The notes below the pieces were generated by a model. It searched no databases and was not told the origin of the DNA. It saw only the letters and a list, made by a program, of their open reading frames with translations. From contig JFBG01000036.1 in the NCBI GenBank assembly GCA_000583135.1, positions 1 through 52,761 of the forward strand: a stretch of 52,761 nt of DNA, given 5' to 3'. Below are positions 1 to 12,360 of this stretch, in pieces. Origin of the DNA: Thioalkalivibrio sp. HK1. GTDB lineage: Bacteria > Pseudomonadota > Gammaproteobacteria > HK1. Position 1 is the stretch's first letter; each line of letters starts with the position of its first letter. Made by a program: the position numbers and the translations under genes.

Positions 1-1
1 T

Positions 2-3000
2 GTCACGGTGACCATCGCCCAGCTCGGCACCGCCAACCCCGACATCACCGTCGACGACACCGACTCGGTCACACCCAACAGACAGAACACGCTGAAGTTC
101 ACGACATCGAACTGGGATGACGAGCAGACGGTCACGGTGCGGGCGGCCGATGACGACGATGCGATTCAAGATACCGCGAAGATCGGTGTGAGCGCCACCG
201 GCGGAGGCTACGATAATGTCGCTCGTAAAGAAGTGTCGATAACGGTCGATGACAGCGACATGCCGGACATCAACCTCTCTACGACCTCGGTGTCGATCAC
301 CGAGGGCGATTCCGAGGATGGAAGCGAGGGTGCAAGCAATACCTTCTCGGTGCGTTTGGAAACCCAGCCGAGCGCCGAGGTGAAGGTGACACTGGCGCTG
401 CCGAGCAATAGCGATGCGAGGGTGAATCAATCCACCTTGACCTTCACGAGGGATAACTGGGATGACTTGCAGGAGGTGAAGATCAGCGCGGTCGATGACA
501 ACGATCACGAGAATGACAGTGTGACCATCACCCTGTCCGCTGCCGGGGGCGACTACGGTAATGTTTCCCCAAAGAACGTCACGGTTTCGATAACGGATGA
601 CGACACGCCGGGATTGACGCTGTCGAACACTTCATTGAGCGTAAACGAGGGAGCGAACGAAACCTTCATGGTGGTATTGGATACCCAGCCGAGCGGTAAC
701 GTGACAGTGGATGTGGCGCAAAGCGGCACGACCAACGATGACGTGACCTTGGATAAGACATCGCTGACCTTCACGTCCTCGAACTGGAACCAAAGGCAGG
801 CGGTGAAGGTCAGCGCGGCCGAGGATGATGATAACGGGAACGACAGCGCGACCATCACCTTGACGCCCTCGGGGAGCAATTACGGCACCGCTTCCTCGAA
901 GAGCCTGCCGGTGACGATTCTCGATAACGATCAGCCGAACCTGCTGATCGCACCGAGGACATTGAATCTCGACGAAGGAGAAAGCGGCGGCTTCACCGTG
1001 AAATTGGCGACGCAGCCGAACGCGGACGTGACGGTGAATCTGACGCAGCCGAGCAATACCGACGTAAAGGTGGATCGGACTTCCCTTACCTTCACGAGCG
1101 ACACTTGGAGTGTCTCCCAAAGAGTGGAGGTGAGCGTGGCCCGCGATGACGATATCGTCGATGAAAGTGCGAGCGTTGCGCTTCGCGCCTCGGGGGGCGG
1201 CTACGACAGCATTGGTGGCAGCGTGAGCGTCGATGTGAGTGACGGGGACACCCCGGGCCTTATGCTTTCGTCGACCGATTTGCGCATCGTGGAAGGTGAA
1301 ACCCGTTCTTTCACGGTGAGTCTGACCAAGCGGCCGAACTCGGGTGTGACGGTGACGCTGACGCAGCCGAGCAATACCGAAGTGAAGATGGACAGGACCT
1401 CGCTTTTCTTCACGTCCGAGACTTGGAATACCCCCCAGAGGATACAGGTGCGGGCGGAAGAGGACGGCGATTCCGTGAATGACAGCGCGAGCATCTCTTT
1501 GACCGCATCGGGAGGCGATCACGAGGATGTCACCGACCAAGTATCGGTGACGGTGATGGATAACGATACGGTGGGATTGATGATCGCGCCGAACCCCTTG
1601 AATATCGACGAAGGCGATAGTGCCTCCTTCAATGTGAGGTTGGCGGCGAAGCCGAGCGGGAATGTCAAGATGGTGCTGGCGCAGCCGAGCAATCCCGATG
1701 TGACGGTGGATAAAGCCTTGATAATCTTCACCACCGACGACTGGGACTTTTATCGGTCGGTGAGGGTGAGCGCATTGATGGACGCCGATAGCGAAGATGA
1801 CAGCGCAAGGGTGGAATTGACGCTTTCGGGAGGCGGCTACGACAATATCGTCGGTAGTTTGCCGATATCGATCAAGGATGTCGGTCAGTTCGGGGCATCG
1901 GCTTCACCGGGATTCGTGCTTTTTGAATCTCCGGTCGTCGTCGCCGAAGGGGCCTCGACCATGTTCAAGATGCGGTTGGCGACCCGGCCGATCCAAAATA
2001 TAACGGTGAACTTGGAACAACCGTCGAATACCGACGTCATGGTGGATAGAACCGCGCTTGATTTCACGACCGATAACTGGGAGATAGCGCAAGGGCTTCA
2101 GGTGAGGGCGGCGGAAGACGACGATGCCTTCGAGGACCGGGCGACGATCAAGATGACCGTTTCCGGCGGTGCATCCGGCTCAGGCGGCTACGCCGACGTC
2201 ACCGGCGATGTGCCGATCAGCGTAACCGACAACGACACCGCCGCCTTGGTGCTTTCCGAATCGAGGGTGAGCCTGGGTGAGAACGCCGTCGCCGTCCTTA
2301 GCGTCGAACTGGCGACCAAGCCATCGGGCGATGTGGCGATCAAGGTTGCCCGGCCCGACAATGAGGATGTGTACCTCGATAAGTATGCATTGACCTTCAC
2401 CGCATCCGACTGGAATACGCCGCAGGCGTTGACGGTGGTCGCCGCCAAAGACGATGACGAGGAAGACGATTTCGCGGATATTTCCATCACCGCTTCGGGA
2501 GGCGGATACGACGGCGTTGTCGGCCGCGTGAGGGTCACCGTGGATGACGAAGATACGCCACCCGCCTTGCCGACTCCCGAGCGTTCCTTGGTCATATCGG
2601 GGGGTAGCCCGCTGATCGTCGCCGAAGGAGGCTCGGCATCCTTCAAGGTGAGGCTCACATCATCGCCGAGCGTGGATGTAACGGTCGTCGTGGAACGGCC
2701 TTCGAATGCCTACCTCGAACCCACCCCGACCCACCTGACATTCACCGCATCCGATTGGAACGAGGCCCAAGCGGTGACCGTCTCCGCCGCCGAAGACGGC
2801 GGTGACCAAGACGAGGAAACCAGCATTTACCTGAGTGCATCGGGAGGGGAGTATTCCGGTGTCACCGGCGAGGTGTCGGTGTCGGTGATCGACAACGATT
2901 CCTTCGACGGCGGCTTGATCCTATCTACGCGCAATCTGACCTTGGCCGAGGGTACCGACGGTACTTTCACCGTGAGACTGGCGACCCGGCCGGCGACGAA

Positions 3001-4336
3001 TGTGAAGGTGATGTTGTCGCAGTCGAACCCCGATGTGAGGGTCGATACCAATGCAAGGGCCCAAGGCATGCAAAGTGCGTTGGTCTTCACCTCCTCCAAC
3101 TGGGATGCGGCTCGAACCGTTACCGCCTACGCCGCCGATGATCCGGATGCCGATGACGATCTGGCGATCATATCGCTGACGGCTTCGGGCGGGGACTATG
3201 GCGGTATCACCGGCGAGATAGCGGTATCGGTGATGGATGACGAGCCATCCCCCGGCTTGTTACTATCGCCTTCGACGGGGGTGACGGTGACCGAGGGGAG
3301 CAGCGGCACCTTCACGGTGAGATTGGCGACCCGCCCCGGCGCCGGAGTGATCTTGTCATTGATGCAGCCGGCGAATTCGAGTGTGAAGATCGATACCGAT
3401 GCGCAGGCGGTGGGCTACCAAAATAAACTTCTCTTCACCTCCTCGAATTGGGATCGCGTGCAGGCGGTGATCGTGAGCGCCGTCGATGACGCCGACGATA
3501 TCGACAATCGAACGAGCATATCGATTTCCGCTTCGGGAGCGAGGGAATATTCGAAACTGACGATGCCGTTTGCGATCATCACCGTCGAGCCCGATCCCTC
3601 CTTGTCATGGGAGGCCAGAGCCAAGATCCCCGCCATCCCCCCGTTGGATTCCGAGGATCAGGCATCCCTTCGTATCCACTGCAAGGAACGAAGCGGGGAA
3701 TGCGATGTCTATCTTGATTGCACGGCTCAAAGCGGCACGATCTATCGAGGTCGCTTGGATCCTCCGCTGCCGGCGTTGGGCGCCAGGTCGTTGAGCACTT
3801 CGGATATCGTCGATATCGTCGGCGATGATTGGAGCGGTGAAGGCCGTCTCGTTTGCGATGCCAGATCCGAAGAAACGATCAGCGCACAGATATTCACGCG
3901 CTCCGGGGACGGGGTGTTGGTCAACAACAGTCAAGCGCTTCGCAGCGTCGAGGCCCAAGATGTGATGGGCAAGACATATCACCAAGTGGATATCGAGTCG
4001 ATACCCTCGCCGATGGATTCGGATCTGAGCAATATTCGCCTTCGTTGCGAAGGCAAGACCGGTGACTGCAACGATGTGATCTTCGAATGCTACGGGGATG
4101 ACGGGACCCTATACGCAGGGGTGCTCGGGTTCATCGGGCGGATGCATACGAGGCATCTGCAAACCGAGGAGTTGGCTCGGATGATCGGGCATCGCTGGCA
4201 GGGGATGGGGCTCTCCTGCGAGGTGAAATCCGACAACCCCATGAGCGTGCAGGTTCTGACCCGAACCGGCGGCGGCCGCGCTTTGGTCAACAACAGTGCG
4301 AGCGGCATATACCGGGAGCCTGAAAAAACCGATTGA
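2..4336 (+). CDS. Giant Calx-beta-like repeat surface protein, 5' end outside window
   Basis: The frame is open to the window edge, so the first base seen is mid-gene and about 1,444 residues are visible. One partial and ten complete repeats of about 100-107 residues follow each other. Each starts with a strand ending in an EG turn, continues with a Phe-Thr-Val strand, an LTFT..NW segment, an acidic D/E-rich loop and a GGGY turn, and ends with a DND-type linker. This pattern matches Calx-beta-like extracellular modules, whose acidic loops often bind calcium. After roughly residue 1205 two related domains of about 100 residues follow, each with four cysteines and ending in LVNNS. No anchor, sorting motif or membrane segment is visible at the C-terminus. 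I infer a secreted or surface adhesin-like protein. Export signal and N-terminal architecture are out of view. The stop is followed by a convergent maf gene. Confidence 0.8.
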   Translation, partial: VTVTIAQLGTANPDITVDDTDSVTPNRQNTLKFTTSNWDDEQTVTVRAADDDDAIQDTAKIGVSATGGGYDNVARKEVSITVDDSDMPDINLSTTSVSITEGDSEDGSEGASNTFSVRLETQPSAEVKVTLALPSNSDARVNQSTLTFTRDNWDDLQEVKISAVDDNDHENDSVTITLSAAGGDYGNVSPKNVTVSITDDDTPGLTLSNTSLSVNEGANETFMVVLDTQPSGNVTVDVAQSGTTNDDVTLDKTSLTFTSSNWNQRQAVKVSAAEDDDNGNDSATITLTPSGSNYGTASSKSLPVTILDNDQPNLLIAPRTLNLDEGESGGFTVKLATQPNADVTVNLTQPSNTDVKVDRTSLTFTSDTWSVSQRVEVSVARDDDIVDESASVALRASGGGYDSIGGSVSVDVSDGDTPGLMLSSTDLRIVEGETRSFTVSLTKRPNSGVTVTLTQPSNTEVKMDRTSLFFTSETWNTPQRIQVRAEEDGDSVNDSASISLTASGGDHEDVTDQVSVTVMDNDTVGLMIAPNPLNIDEGDSASFNVRLAAKPSGNVKMVLAQPSNPDVTVDKALIIFTTDDWDFYRSVRVSALMDADSEDDSARVELTLSGGGYDNIVGSLPISIKDVGQFGASASPGFVLFESPVVVAEGASTMFKMRLATRPIQNITVNLEQPSNTDVMVDRTALDFTTDNWEIAQGLQVRAAEDDDAFEDRATIKMTVSGGASGSGGYADVTGDVPISVTDNDTAALVLSESRVSLGENAVAVLSVELATKPSGDVAIKVARPDNEDVYLDKYALTFTASDWNTPQALTVVAAKDDDEEDDFADISITASGGGYDGVVGRVRVTVDDEDTPPALPTPERSLVISGGSPLIVAEGGSASFKVRLTSSPSVDVTVVVERPSNAYLEPTPTHLTFTASDWNEAQAVTVSAAEDGGDQDEETSIYLSASGGEYSGVTGEVSVSVIDNDSFDGGLILSTRNLTLAEGTDGTFTVRLATRPATNVKVMLSQSNPDVRVDTNARAQGMQSALVFTSSNWDAARTVTAYAADDPDADDDLAIISLTASGGDYGGITGEIAVSVMDDEPSPGLLLSPSTGVTVTEGSSGTFTVRLATRPGAGVILSLMQPANSSVKIDTDAQAVGYQNKLLFTSSNWDRVQAVIVSAVDDADDIDNRTSISISASGAREYSKLTMPFAIITVEPDPSLSWEARAKIPAIPPLDSEDQASLRIHCKERSGECDVYLDCTAQSGTIYRGRLDPPLPALGARSLSTSDIVDIVGDDWSGEGRLVCDARSEETISAQIFTRSGDGVLVNNSQALRSVEAQDVMGKTYHQVDIESIPSPMDSDLSNIRLRCEGKTGDCNDVIFECYGDDGTLYAGVLGFIGRMHTRHLQTEELARMIGHRWQGMGLSCEVKSDNPMSVQVLTRTGGGRALVNNSASGIYREPEKTD

Positions 4337-4340
4337 AGCA

Positions 4341-4355
4341 TCGATCTCCGAGATC
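4341..4355. other. Short hairpin between convergent genes
   Basis: CGATCT and AGATCG are perfectly complementary around a CCG loop, just after the stop of the giant repeat protein and before the convergent maf stop. There is no T-run, so it is at best a weak terminator element. Confidence 0.25.
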
Positions 4356-4451
4356 GCTTGGGGGATCCGATGATTCGCCCCATCGATGCGCTTCCGGTGA
4401 GGATTATCAAAGTTCCCTTTCGAAGCCCGATCTTTCGAAACTCGATTTTCG

Positions 4452-5126
4452 CTATCGGGGCAAGAAGCCGACCTCGCGCAGCAACTGTGCCGTTTCGAAT
4501 AAAGGCAAACCCATCACCCCGGAGTAACTGCCATCGAGTCGGGTGATGAAGATCGCGGCTCGGCCTTGAATCGAGTACGCCCCGGCCTTGTCCAATCCCT
4601 CTTTGGATGCGCCATAGTCCTGACATTCGAAGTCGGATATCTCATCGAACCAGACGCGGCTTTCGGATAGACGAATCTGCGGCCCTTGCCGATCCGCGAT
4701 CACCGCCACCGCGCTGATCACCCGATGCATCCTGCCGGAAAGTGCTTGCAGCATTTCGCGCGCATGGTCGATATCGTGAGGCTTTCCGAGCACTCGATCG
4801 CCCAACACCACCGCGGTATCCGCAGCCAGCAGGGGAATCGATTCGAGGGTGCCCTCGATCTTGGCCAATCCCCCCAAGGCTTCGAGCCCCGCCAAGGCCT
4901 TTTCGCGAGCCATCCGCTCGACGAAATCCCGCGGCGCTTCACCGGATCGCCGAATCTCATCGATCGGGGCATCGATCACCTCGCATTCGATTCCGATCCG
5001 AGTCAGAAGTTCGTACCTCCTCGGGGAGCGCGAGGCGAGACGGATCCATCTTCTCCCATCTTGGGGCACCCGCTCTGTGGCACCATTGCCGCCAAGTGCT
5101 TGCCCCTTCGCCGTTTCCGATGGCAT
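4452..5126 (-). CDS. maf: Maf family nucleotide pyrophosphatase
   Basis: Maf proteins hydrolyse nucleoside triphosphates, often dTTP/UTP or modified nucleotides, to monophosphates and act as house-cleaning enzymes. The 224-residue product has the N-terminal LASRSPRR loop near residue 30, the AADTAVVLG segment carrying the catalytic aspartate, and GKP. The KAGAYSIQG motif near residue 185 is followed by GSYSGVMGLP. The KAGAY-type motif suggests the YhdE (dTTP/UTP) subgroup rather than YceF. An extension of about 27 residues precedes the core; the ATG at 5126 is the only convincing start, with GGAAAG about 12 bases upstream. It lies 58 bases after rsfS on the same strand, in the place where rlmH usually stands in related genomes, and may be read from the rsfS transcript. 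Confidence 0.9.
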   Translation of the reverse strand: MPSETAKGQALGGNGATERVPQDGRRWIRLASRSPRRYELLTRIGIECEVIDAPIDEIRRSGEAPRDFVERMAREKALAGLEALGGLAKIEGTLESIPLLAADTAVVLGDRVLGKPHDIDHAREMLQALSGRMHRVISAVAVIADRQGPQIRLSESRVWFDEISDFECQDYGASKEGLDKAGAYSIQGRAAIFITRLDGSYSGVMGLPLFETAQLLREVGFLPR

Positions 5127-5184
5127 CGTTCGTTCGCTTTCCGTCGCTTCGTTCGGTTCACGTCCGTGCCCCCGTCTCGGGGCG

Positions 5185-5619
5185 CTAGGACGCAGCGCTC
5201 GACTCCGGTCGAGTCTCTTCGGGCGAAGCGCTCGCCCCCCAGAGTTTCTCCAACTGATAGAGATCCCGGGTCTCCGGCAGCATCACATGCAAGATGAGGT
5301 CGTTGAGATCGACGAGGATCCATTCCCCCTCGCGCAGTCCCTCGACCCCCATCGGCCGATGCCCGACGGCCTTGGATTTTTCGATGACGTTCTCGGCCAG
5401 AGATCGTACCTGCCGGGTGGAGCGGCCGCAGGCGATGACCATGGTATCGGTGATATCGGTCAGCGCCCGGACATCGAGGACGGTGATACGGCTCGCCTTG
5501 CGATCTTCGAGAGCGTCCACGACCAGCCGAGAGAGCGGATCGAGTCCCGCTTTTTCAATCGCCGATTCATCGATGCGAGCATCATCGACCGGTGTCGTCG
5601 ACTCAGGGAGTGGCGGCAT
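5185..5619 (-). CDS. rsfS: Ribosomal silencing factor RsfS
   Basis: RsfS (YbeB/Iojap) binds ribosomal protein L14 and blocks subunit joining when nutrients are scarce. The 144-residue product contains the family core: [20 protein letters not shown], then a TDTMVIACG strand, a [12 protein letters not shown] helix and [16 protein letters not shown] near the end, then [10 protein letters not shown]. The frame is open for another 100 codons upstream, but the ATG at 5619 has an AGGAGGG sequence five bases ahead of it and keeps only 25 residues before the core, so I use it. It overlaps the nadD stop by 17 bases, indicating translational coupling. The C-terminal tail is rich in Ser, Ala and Glu and probably disordered. 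Confidence 0.93.
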   Translation of the reverse strand: MPPLPESTTPVDDARIDESAIEKAGLDPLSRLVVDALEDRKASRITVLDVRALTDITDTMVIACGRSTRQVRSLAENVIEKSKAVGHRPMGVEGLREGEWILVDLNDLILHVMLPETRDLYQLEKLWGASASPEETRPESSAAS

Positions 5620-6277
5620 AAAGTCCCTCCTTGATGAGGATATCGTGCACACGATCGGGGACGAGGAAGCGGATGGATTCCCCGCGAGCGCAATGGTCCC
5701 GGATACGGGAGGATGAGATATCGAGGACGGGGATATCGCGCACCAGTACGAAGCCCGACCGATGCGCACGCAACACCGTCGCATCATCGGTGCGATGCTC
5801 GCGCAAAAGGCGAGTCTCGATTTTGCGTTCACGCGCAAGGGCGTCGTTGTCGGCGCGATGGGCGACGGTGATATGGGCGAGATGGATGATTTCCTCGTGC
5901 TCGATCCAAGTGTCCAAGCGGGAAAAGGCATCCATGCCGAGGATCAGGCACAGCGAAGCCGAGGGAAATTCAACCCTCAGCGAGCGCAGCGTCTCGATGG
6001 TGGTGGTGGGTCCCTCGCGATCCAACTCGCAGTCATCGGCCAAGAGCCCGGGGATCCCCTCGACCGCCGCTTCGAGCAAGCGCATGCGGGTGGCGGCATC
6101 CGCTTGAGGGGCGGATCGCAGTCGCGGACGAGGAGCGGGCATCATGCGCACCGAGTCCAAGCCCAGCGCAAGACGCATTTCCAATGCGAGGCGCAGATGC
6201 CCGCAGTGGATCGGATCGAAAGTCCCGCCGAGGATGCCGATGACCTCGCAAGGGAGCGAAGAGGAGGGGGGCTGCAC
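5603..6277 (-). CDS. nadD: Nicotinate-nucleotide adenylyltransferase
   Basis: NadD joins nicotinate mononucleotide and ATP to deamido-NAD, a cytosolic step of NAD synthesis. The 224-residue protein has the nucleotidyltransferase signature [15 protein letters not shown] near residue 15, the [12 protein letters not shown] segment of the substrate site, and the second nucleotide-binding motif ISSSRIR in its last third. Length is close to the usual 210-225. Translation likely starts at the GTG at 6277, 11 bases after the proA stop; no other start keeps the glycine-rich motif near the N-terminus. It sits inside the leuS-lptE-holA-proA-nadD-rsfS run. Confidence 0.95.
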   Translation of the reverse strand: MQPPSSSLPCEVIGILGGTFDPIHCGHLRLALEMRLALGLDSVRMMPAPRPRLRSAPQADAATRMRLLEAAVEGIPGLLADDCELDREGPTTTIETLRSLRVEFPSASLCLILGMDAFSRLDTWIEHEEIIHLAHITVAHRADNDALARERKIETRLLREHRTDDATVLRAHRSGFVLVRDIPVLDISSSRIRDHCARGESIRFLVPDRVHDILIKEGLYAATP

Positions 6278-6288
6278 GCGCTTTTTCG

Positions 6289-7611
6289 TCAGCTGCGAAC
6301 CTGTCCGTTGCCGAGGACGATGAACTTGCGCGTGGTCAACCCTTCCAAACCGACCGGGCCTCGGGCATGCAATTTATCGGTGCTGATCCCGATCTCCGCC
6401 CCCAAGCCGTATTCGAAGCCGTCGGCGAAGCAGGTCGGGGCATTGACCATCACCGAGCTGGAGTCGACTTCGCGCATGAAGCGTCGCGCCCGTGCCAGAT
6501 CCGAGGTCACAATGGCATCGCTGTGGCCGGATCCATAAGCGGCGATATGCTCCATGGCCTCGTCGATCCCGCCCACGATTCGAATGGCGAGGATCGGAGC
6601 CAGATACTCGCTCCTCCAATCGTCCTCATCTGCCGCCAGAGCGTCCTCCACCAGCGACCGGACTCCCTCGCAGCCGCGGATCTCGACTCCGTGAGCGCTC
6701 AATCGAGCGGCCAGGCGAGGCAGAATCTCGCGGGCGATACCGCGGTCCACCAGCAGCGTTTCCATCGCTCCGCAGATGCCATAGCGGAAGGTCTTGGCGT
6801 TGAAGGCCACGTCGATCGCCATCTCGGGATCCGCCCCGTCGTCGATGAAGACATGGCAGTTGCCGTCCAAGTGCTTGATGATCGGCACCGTGGCTTGGCG
6901 GCGGATCCGCTCGATCAATCCCTTGCCGCCCCGGGGCACGATGACATCGACGTGGGCGTCCATCGTGATCAGCTTGCCCACCGCCGCCCGATCTCCGGTC
7001 TTGACCATCTGCACTCCCGATCGCCCCAGCCCCGCTTTTTCGAGCCCGTATTCGATGCAATCGGCGATGGCGAGATTCGATTGCAGGGCTTCGGATCCGC
7101 CTCGCAGGATGGTCGCATTGCCGGATTTGAGGCATAGGCCGGCGGCGTCGGCGGTCACATTGGGTCGGGATTCGTAGATGATGCCGATGACGCCGAGCGG
7201 CACCCGCATCCTTCCTACCTGCAGACCCGAGGGTCGCATCCGCAGCTCGTCGATTTCGCCGACGGGATCCGGCAGACCGGCGATTTGTCTCAAGCCCTCG
7301 ACCATCCCGTCGATACGGGGTGGGGTCAGCTCGAGACGATCCAGCAGCGCCGGGGAGAGGCCCCGCTCTTTGCCCCGTTCGAGATCGATGCGGTTGGCGG
7401 CGCGGATATCCGGGACCATGCCGATGATTCGATCGGCGATCTCGAGTAGTGCGCGATTCCTCGCCTCGGTCGAGCTGCGGGCGATCTCCTTGGCCGCCGC
7501 TCGGGCGCGAAGCCCGAGATCGAGCATATAGTCATCGATATCGTCGATGGGGGCGTCCTTGCGCTTCGAAGCGGCCAAGGTATCTCGATGGGCAACGCCG
7601 GTATCGGTCAT
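6289..7611 (-). CDS. proA: Gamma-glutamyl phosphate reductase
   Basis: ProA reduces gamma-glutamyl phosphate to glutamate semialdehyde with NADPH, the second step of proline synthesis. From the ATG at 7611 the product has 440 residues, slightly longer than the usual 415-420 because of an N-terminal extension of about 25. The N-terminal helix [36 protein letters not shown] near residue 137, VPRGGKGLI near 226 and the catalytic cysteine (C280 in [14 protein letters not shown]) are all present. The reading frame stays open 160 codons further upstream, but only this ATG has a GAAGGA ribosome site, eight bases ahead. The gene follows holA after 176 bases, so it may have its own promoter. Confidence 0.95.
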   Translation of the reverse strand: MTDTGVAHRDTLAASKRKDAPIDDIDDYMLDLGLRARAAAKEIARSSTEARNRALLEIADRIIGMVPDIRAANRIDLERGKERGLSPALLDRLELTPPRIDGMVEGLRQIAGLPDPVGEIDELRMRPSGLQVGRMRVPLGVIGIIYESRPNVTADAAGLCLKSGNATILRGGSEALQSNLAIADCIEYGLEKAGLGRSGVQMVKTGDRAAVGKLITMDAHVDVIVPRGGKGLIERIRRQATVPIIKHLDGNCHVFIDDGADPEMAIDVAFNAKTFRYGICGAMETLLVDRGIAREILPRLAARLSAHGVEIRGCEGVRSLVEDALAADEDDWRSEYLAPILAIRIVGGIDEAMEHIAAYGSGHSDAIVTSDLARARRFMREVDSSSVMVNAPTCFADGFEYGLGAEIGISTDKLHARGPVGLEGLTTRKFIVLGNGQVRS

Positions 7612-7787
7612 GGTTCGATCCTTCAAGCGAAAAGCGATTCTTTCTTCGAACATCGAATGGGAGAGGCTATCGTGTTTTCTTCTCTTCGGGGAATTCGGCT
7701 TTGCGAATTCGGCTCGGCGAACTCGCCAAATCGCCGGATTTCGATTCCGCCTTCGAAAACGCGGGCACCCACTGGTTCGACAGTCGA

Positions 7788-8948
7788 TCAGGAGTAGGGT
7801 TGTCGATGGCGCAGTTTGACATTGCACATCGCCAGAACCAAACGCTCGAGTCCGCACCAAGCATCGGCGCGAGACCAGCGGACGATCGCCCCCGATCGGC
7901 TCGGCGATCCCTTCATGATTCGATCCACCCCCTCGGCGACCCCGAGAAGCCGGATCCAGCCTCGGCGGGGGATGCGGCGCAAAGCGAGATCGAGAAGGCG
8001 TTTTTTGGCCCACCAACCGGGTTCGCTGCGGGCCGCCTCGTCGATCCCGGCTCCGCCCTCCACTCTTTTGGCGACGGCGCAGACCCCGCGAATCCCCCAA
8101 GTCAACGAGGCCAGGATCTGGATCGGCTCGCTGCCTTCGTCGCGCAGGGTGCGCAGAATTCGCATCGTGCGCTCGCCTTTGCCCTCGAGCGCGCTATCGA
8201 GCAGATCGAAAGCCCCGAAACGGGCGCTGTCGACGACGCTGCTCATCACATCGTCCAGGGTGATGACGATCAAGGCTTCGGGATCGACGGAGCGACCATC
8301 GGGCGAGCCTTGATGTTTTATCGCTCCATCGTCGCCCGATTCGTTCGCCTGCGCTTCATGACTCGCCCCTTTGCCCAGCAGCAGAAGTTTGTCGATCTCC
8401 TGAGCGCAGGCTAAAAGATTGCCCTCGTTGCGCTCGGCCAGCACCTCGGCCGCCCCGCGCTCGATCGCTCCTCCTTTGACCTTGCCGCGAGCGATGATCC
8501 AGCCGGGCAGTTCGTGGGTTCGGATCGGGAAGGTCTCGATCACCGCCCCCGCGCTTTCCAAGGATTTGAACCAGCGGGTGGAAGTGGCTCGGCGGTCGAG
8601 ACGAATATCGCACGAGATCAGCAGGATCACATCCGAAGGCGGAGAGCCGGCATACCACGTGAGCGTTTGTCCCCCTTCCTTCCCCGGCGAGCCCCCGGCA
8701 AGCCTCAAATCGATCAGTTTTTTTTGCGCGAAAAGCGAACGGCTGGTCGCCTGTATCTTGAGCGCGTTCCAGTCGAAACCGCTCTCGACATAGAGGACGA
8801 TCCGTTCGTCGAAGCCCTTGGCTCGGGCTGCGGCCCGGATGGCGTCCAGGCTTTCCTCGCGTTGCAGCGGTTCGGCCCCGTGGACGAGATAGATACTCTC
8901 AGGCTTGCCTCGTAGGCGCGAGGCCAGAGCGTCGGGTCGTATCTTCAT
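7788..8948 (-). CDS. holA: DNA polymerase III delta subunit
   Basis: Delta opens the beta sliding clamp inside the clamp-loader complex. The 386-residue product shows the AAA-like N-terminal region ([17 protein letters not shown]), the middle [18 protein letters not shown] helix and the [16 protein letters not shown] segment, all typical of HolA. It is longer than the E. coli protein (343) because of an insertion of about 30 hydrophilic residues after the KLLLLGKG segment. I choose the ATG at 8948, which starts MKIRPDAL as in related HolA proteins; an in-frame ATG at 8975 is also possible and would overlap lptE. The 5' region contains a short direct repeat, GCGTATCTTCATGC. It sits 13 bases after lptE, the usual partner. 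Confidence 0.92.
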   Translation of the reverse strand: MKIRPDALASRLRGKPESIYLVHGAEPLQREESLDAIRAAARAKGFDERIVLYVESGFDWNALKIQATSRSLFAQKKLIDLRLAGGSPGKEGGQTLTWYAGSPPSDVILLISCDIRLDRRATSTRWFKSLESAGAVIETFPIRTHELPGWIIARGKVKGGAIERGAAEVLAERNEGNLLACAQEIDKLLLLGKGASHEAQANESGDDGAIKHQGSPDGRSVDPEALIVITLDDVMSSVVDSARFGAFDLLDSALEGKGERTMRILRTLRDEGSEPIQILASLTWGIRGVCAVAKRVEGGAGIDEAARSEPGWWAKKRLLDLALRRIPRRGWIRLLGVAEGVDRIMKGSPSRSGAIVRWSRADAWCGLERLVLAMCNVKLRHRQPYS

Positions 8949-8961
8949 GCGGCGCGTATCT

Positions 8962-9588
8962 TCATGCAGGCGCATCGCCTTGCGCGCGCATCGCCGCCCA
9001 CGCCGCTTGCACTCGGCGTACGATGCCGGCGGCGGCATCTCGCCTGATATCGTCTCGCAGCGTCGATTCCTCCCACTCGGTGGCGAGCAGGCGCTGCGGA
9101 TCGTGGCGGGATTCCCGCCGAAGGCTCAAGATCTGCGAAGGGATGATCGCTTCGCCTCGGATCCCGATCAACCGAAAGCGCAGCCGACATACGACCGCGA
9201 AATCACGCTCCTTGCCGCTTCCGATATCGATGATCAGATTCTCGCGATGGCAACGCTCATCGAGGATCTGCAGATGCGGGATGCGATTTTGCGTCGCCGT
9301 ATCCGTCACCACATCCGTCGCCACCCCCATTCCCTCGAGGATCCCGACGATATCGCTTCGGATCGCATCGGGGCCGGATACCCGCATCGCCTCGATATCG
9401 AGCCCTCGATCCGCTTCGAAGCCCCTAAGAGCATAGCCGCACCCGGTGCAAAGGAGGGCGGCGATCAACACTCCGACCAATGCTGCGGATCGCCGCCGCA
9501 AGGCGGGCGCGGGCGGATTCGAAAAGCGCATGGTGCGTTGACGGGCGGCTCGTGGTTTTTCGATCGGCATCGTCGCAGTCCTGTTCAT
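8962..9588 (-). CDS. lptE: LPS-assembly lipoprotein LptE
   Basis: LptE plugs the LptD barrel that inserts lipopolysaccharide into the outer membrane. The 208-residue product has a hydrophobic signal segment and a lipobox-like LLCTGC, with the lipidated cysteine at residue 50 followed by GYALRG, the family hallmark. An internal methionine at residue 20 would give a more normal 30-residue signal peptide, so the true start may be there. The rest is variable, as usual for LptE. Placement between leuS and holA is the conserved gammaproteobacterial order. LptE together with KdsA in this window shows a lipopolysaccharide-bearing outer membrane. Confidence 0.88.
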   Translation of the reverse strand: MNRTATMPIEKPRAARQRTMRFSNPPAPALRRRSAALVGVLIAALLCTGCGYALRGFEADRGLDIEAMRVSGPDAIRSDIVGILEGMGVATDVVTDTATQNRIPHLQILDERCHRENLIIDIGSGKERDFAVVCRLRFRLIGIRGEAIIPSQILSLRRESRHDPQRLLATEWEESTLRDDIRRDAAAGIVRRVQAAWAAMRAQGDAPA

Positions 9589-9597
9589 CGAGATCGG

Positions 9598-12252
<2,655 letters not shown>

Positions 12253-12360
12253 CGTTGCGGCTTCCTAAGGATTGGTGAGGGGCGAAAAATCCCGCGATCT
12301 TAGATCTTGCCGGAAAAGGCGGGAGTGGGAATCGAGCGACAAGCCGATGGCGATCCTTTC

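Noticed and set aside
632..2658. Long minus-strand open frames under the giant repeat protein
   Set aside because: They are antisense shadows of the G+C-rich repeat gene and share its period; the plus strand shows clear domains.
5185..5931. Longer RsfS start
   Set aside because: The extra 100 codons overlap nadD and lack family similarity, while the ATG at 5619 has an excellent ribosome site.
6289..8100. Longer ProA start reaching into holA
   Set aside because: The extension crosses another gene, is Arg-rich and does not match ProA; ATG 7611 fits.
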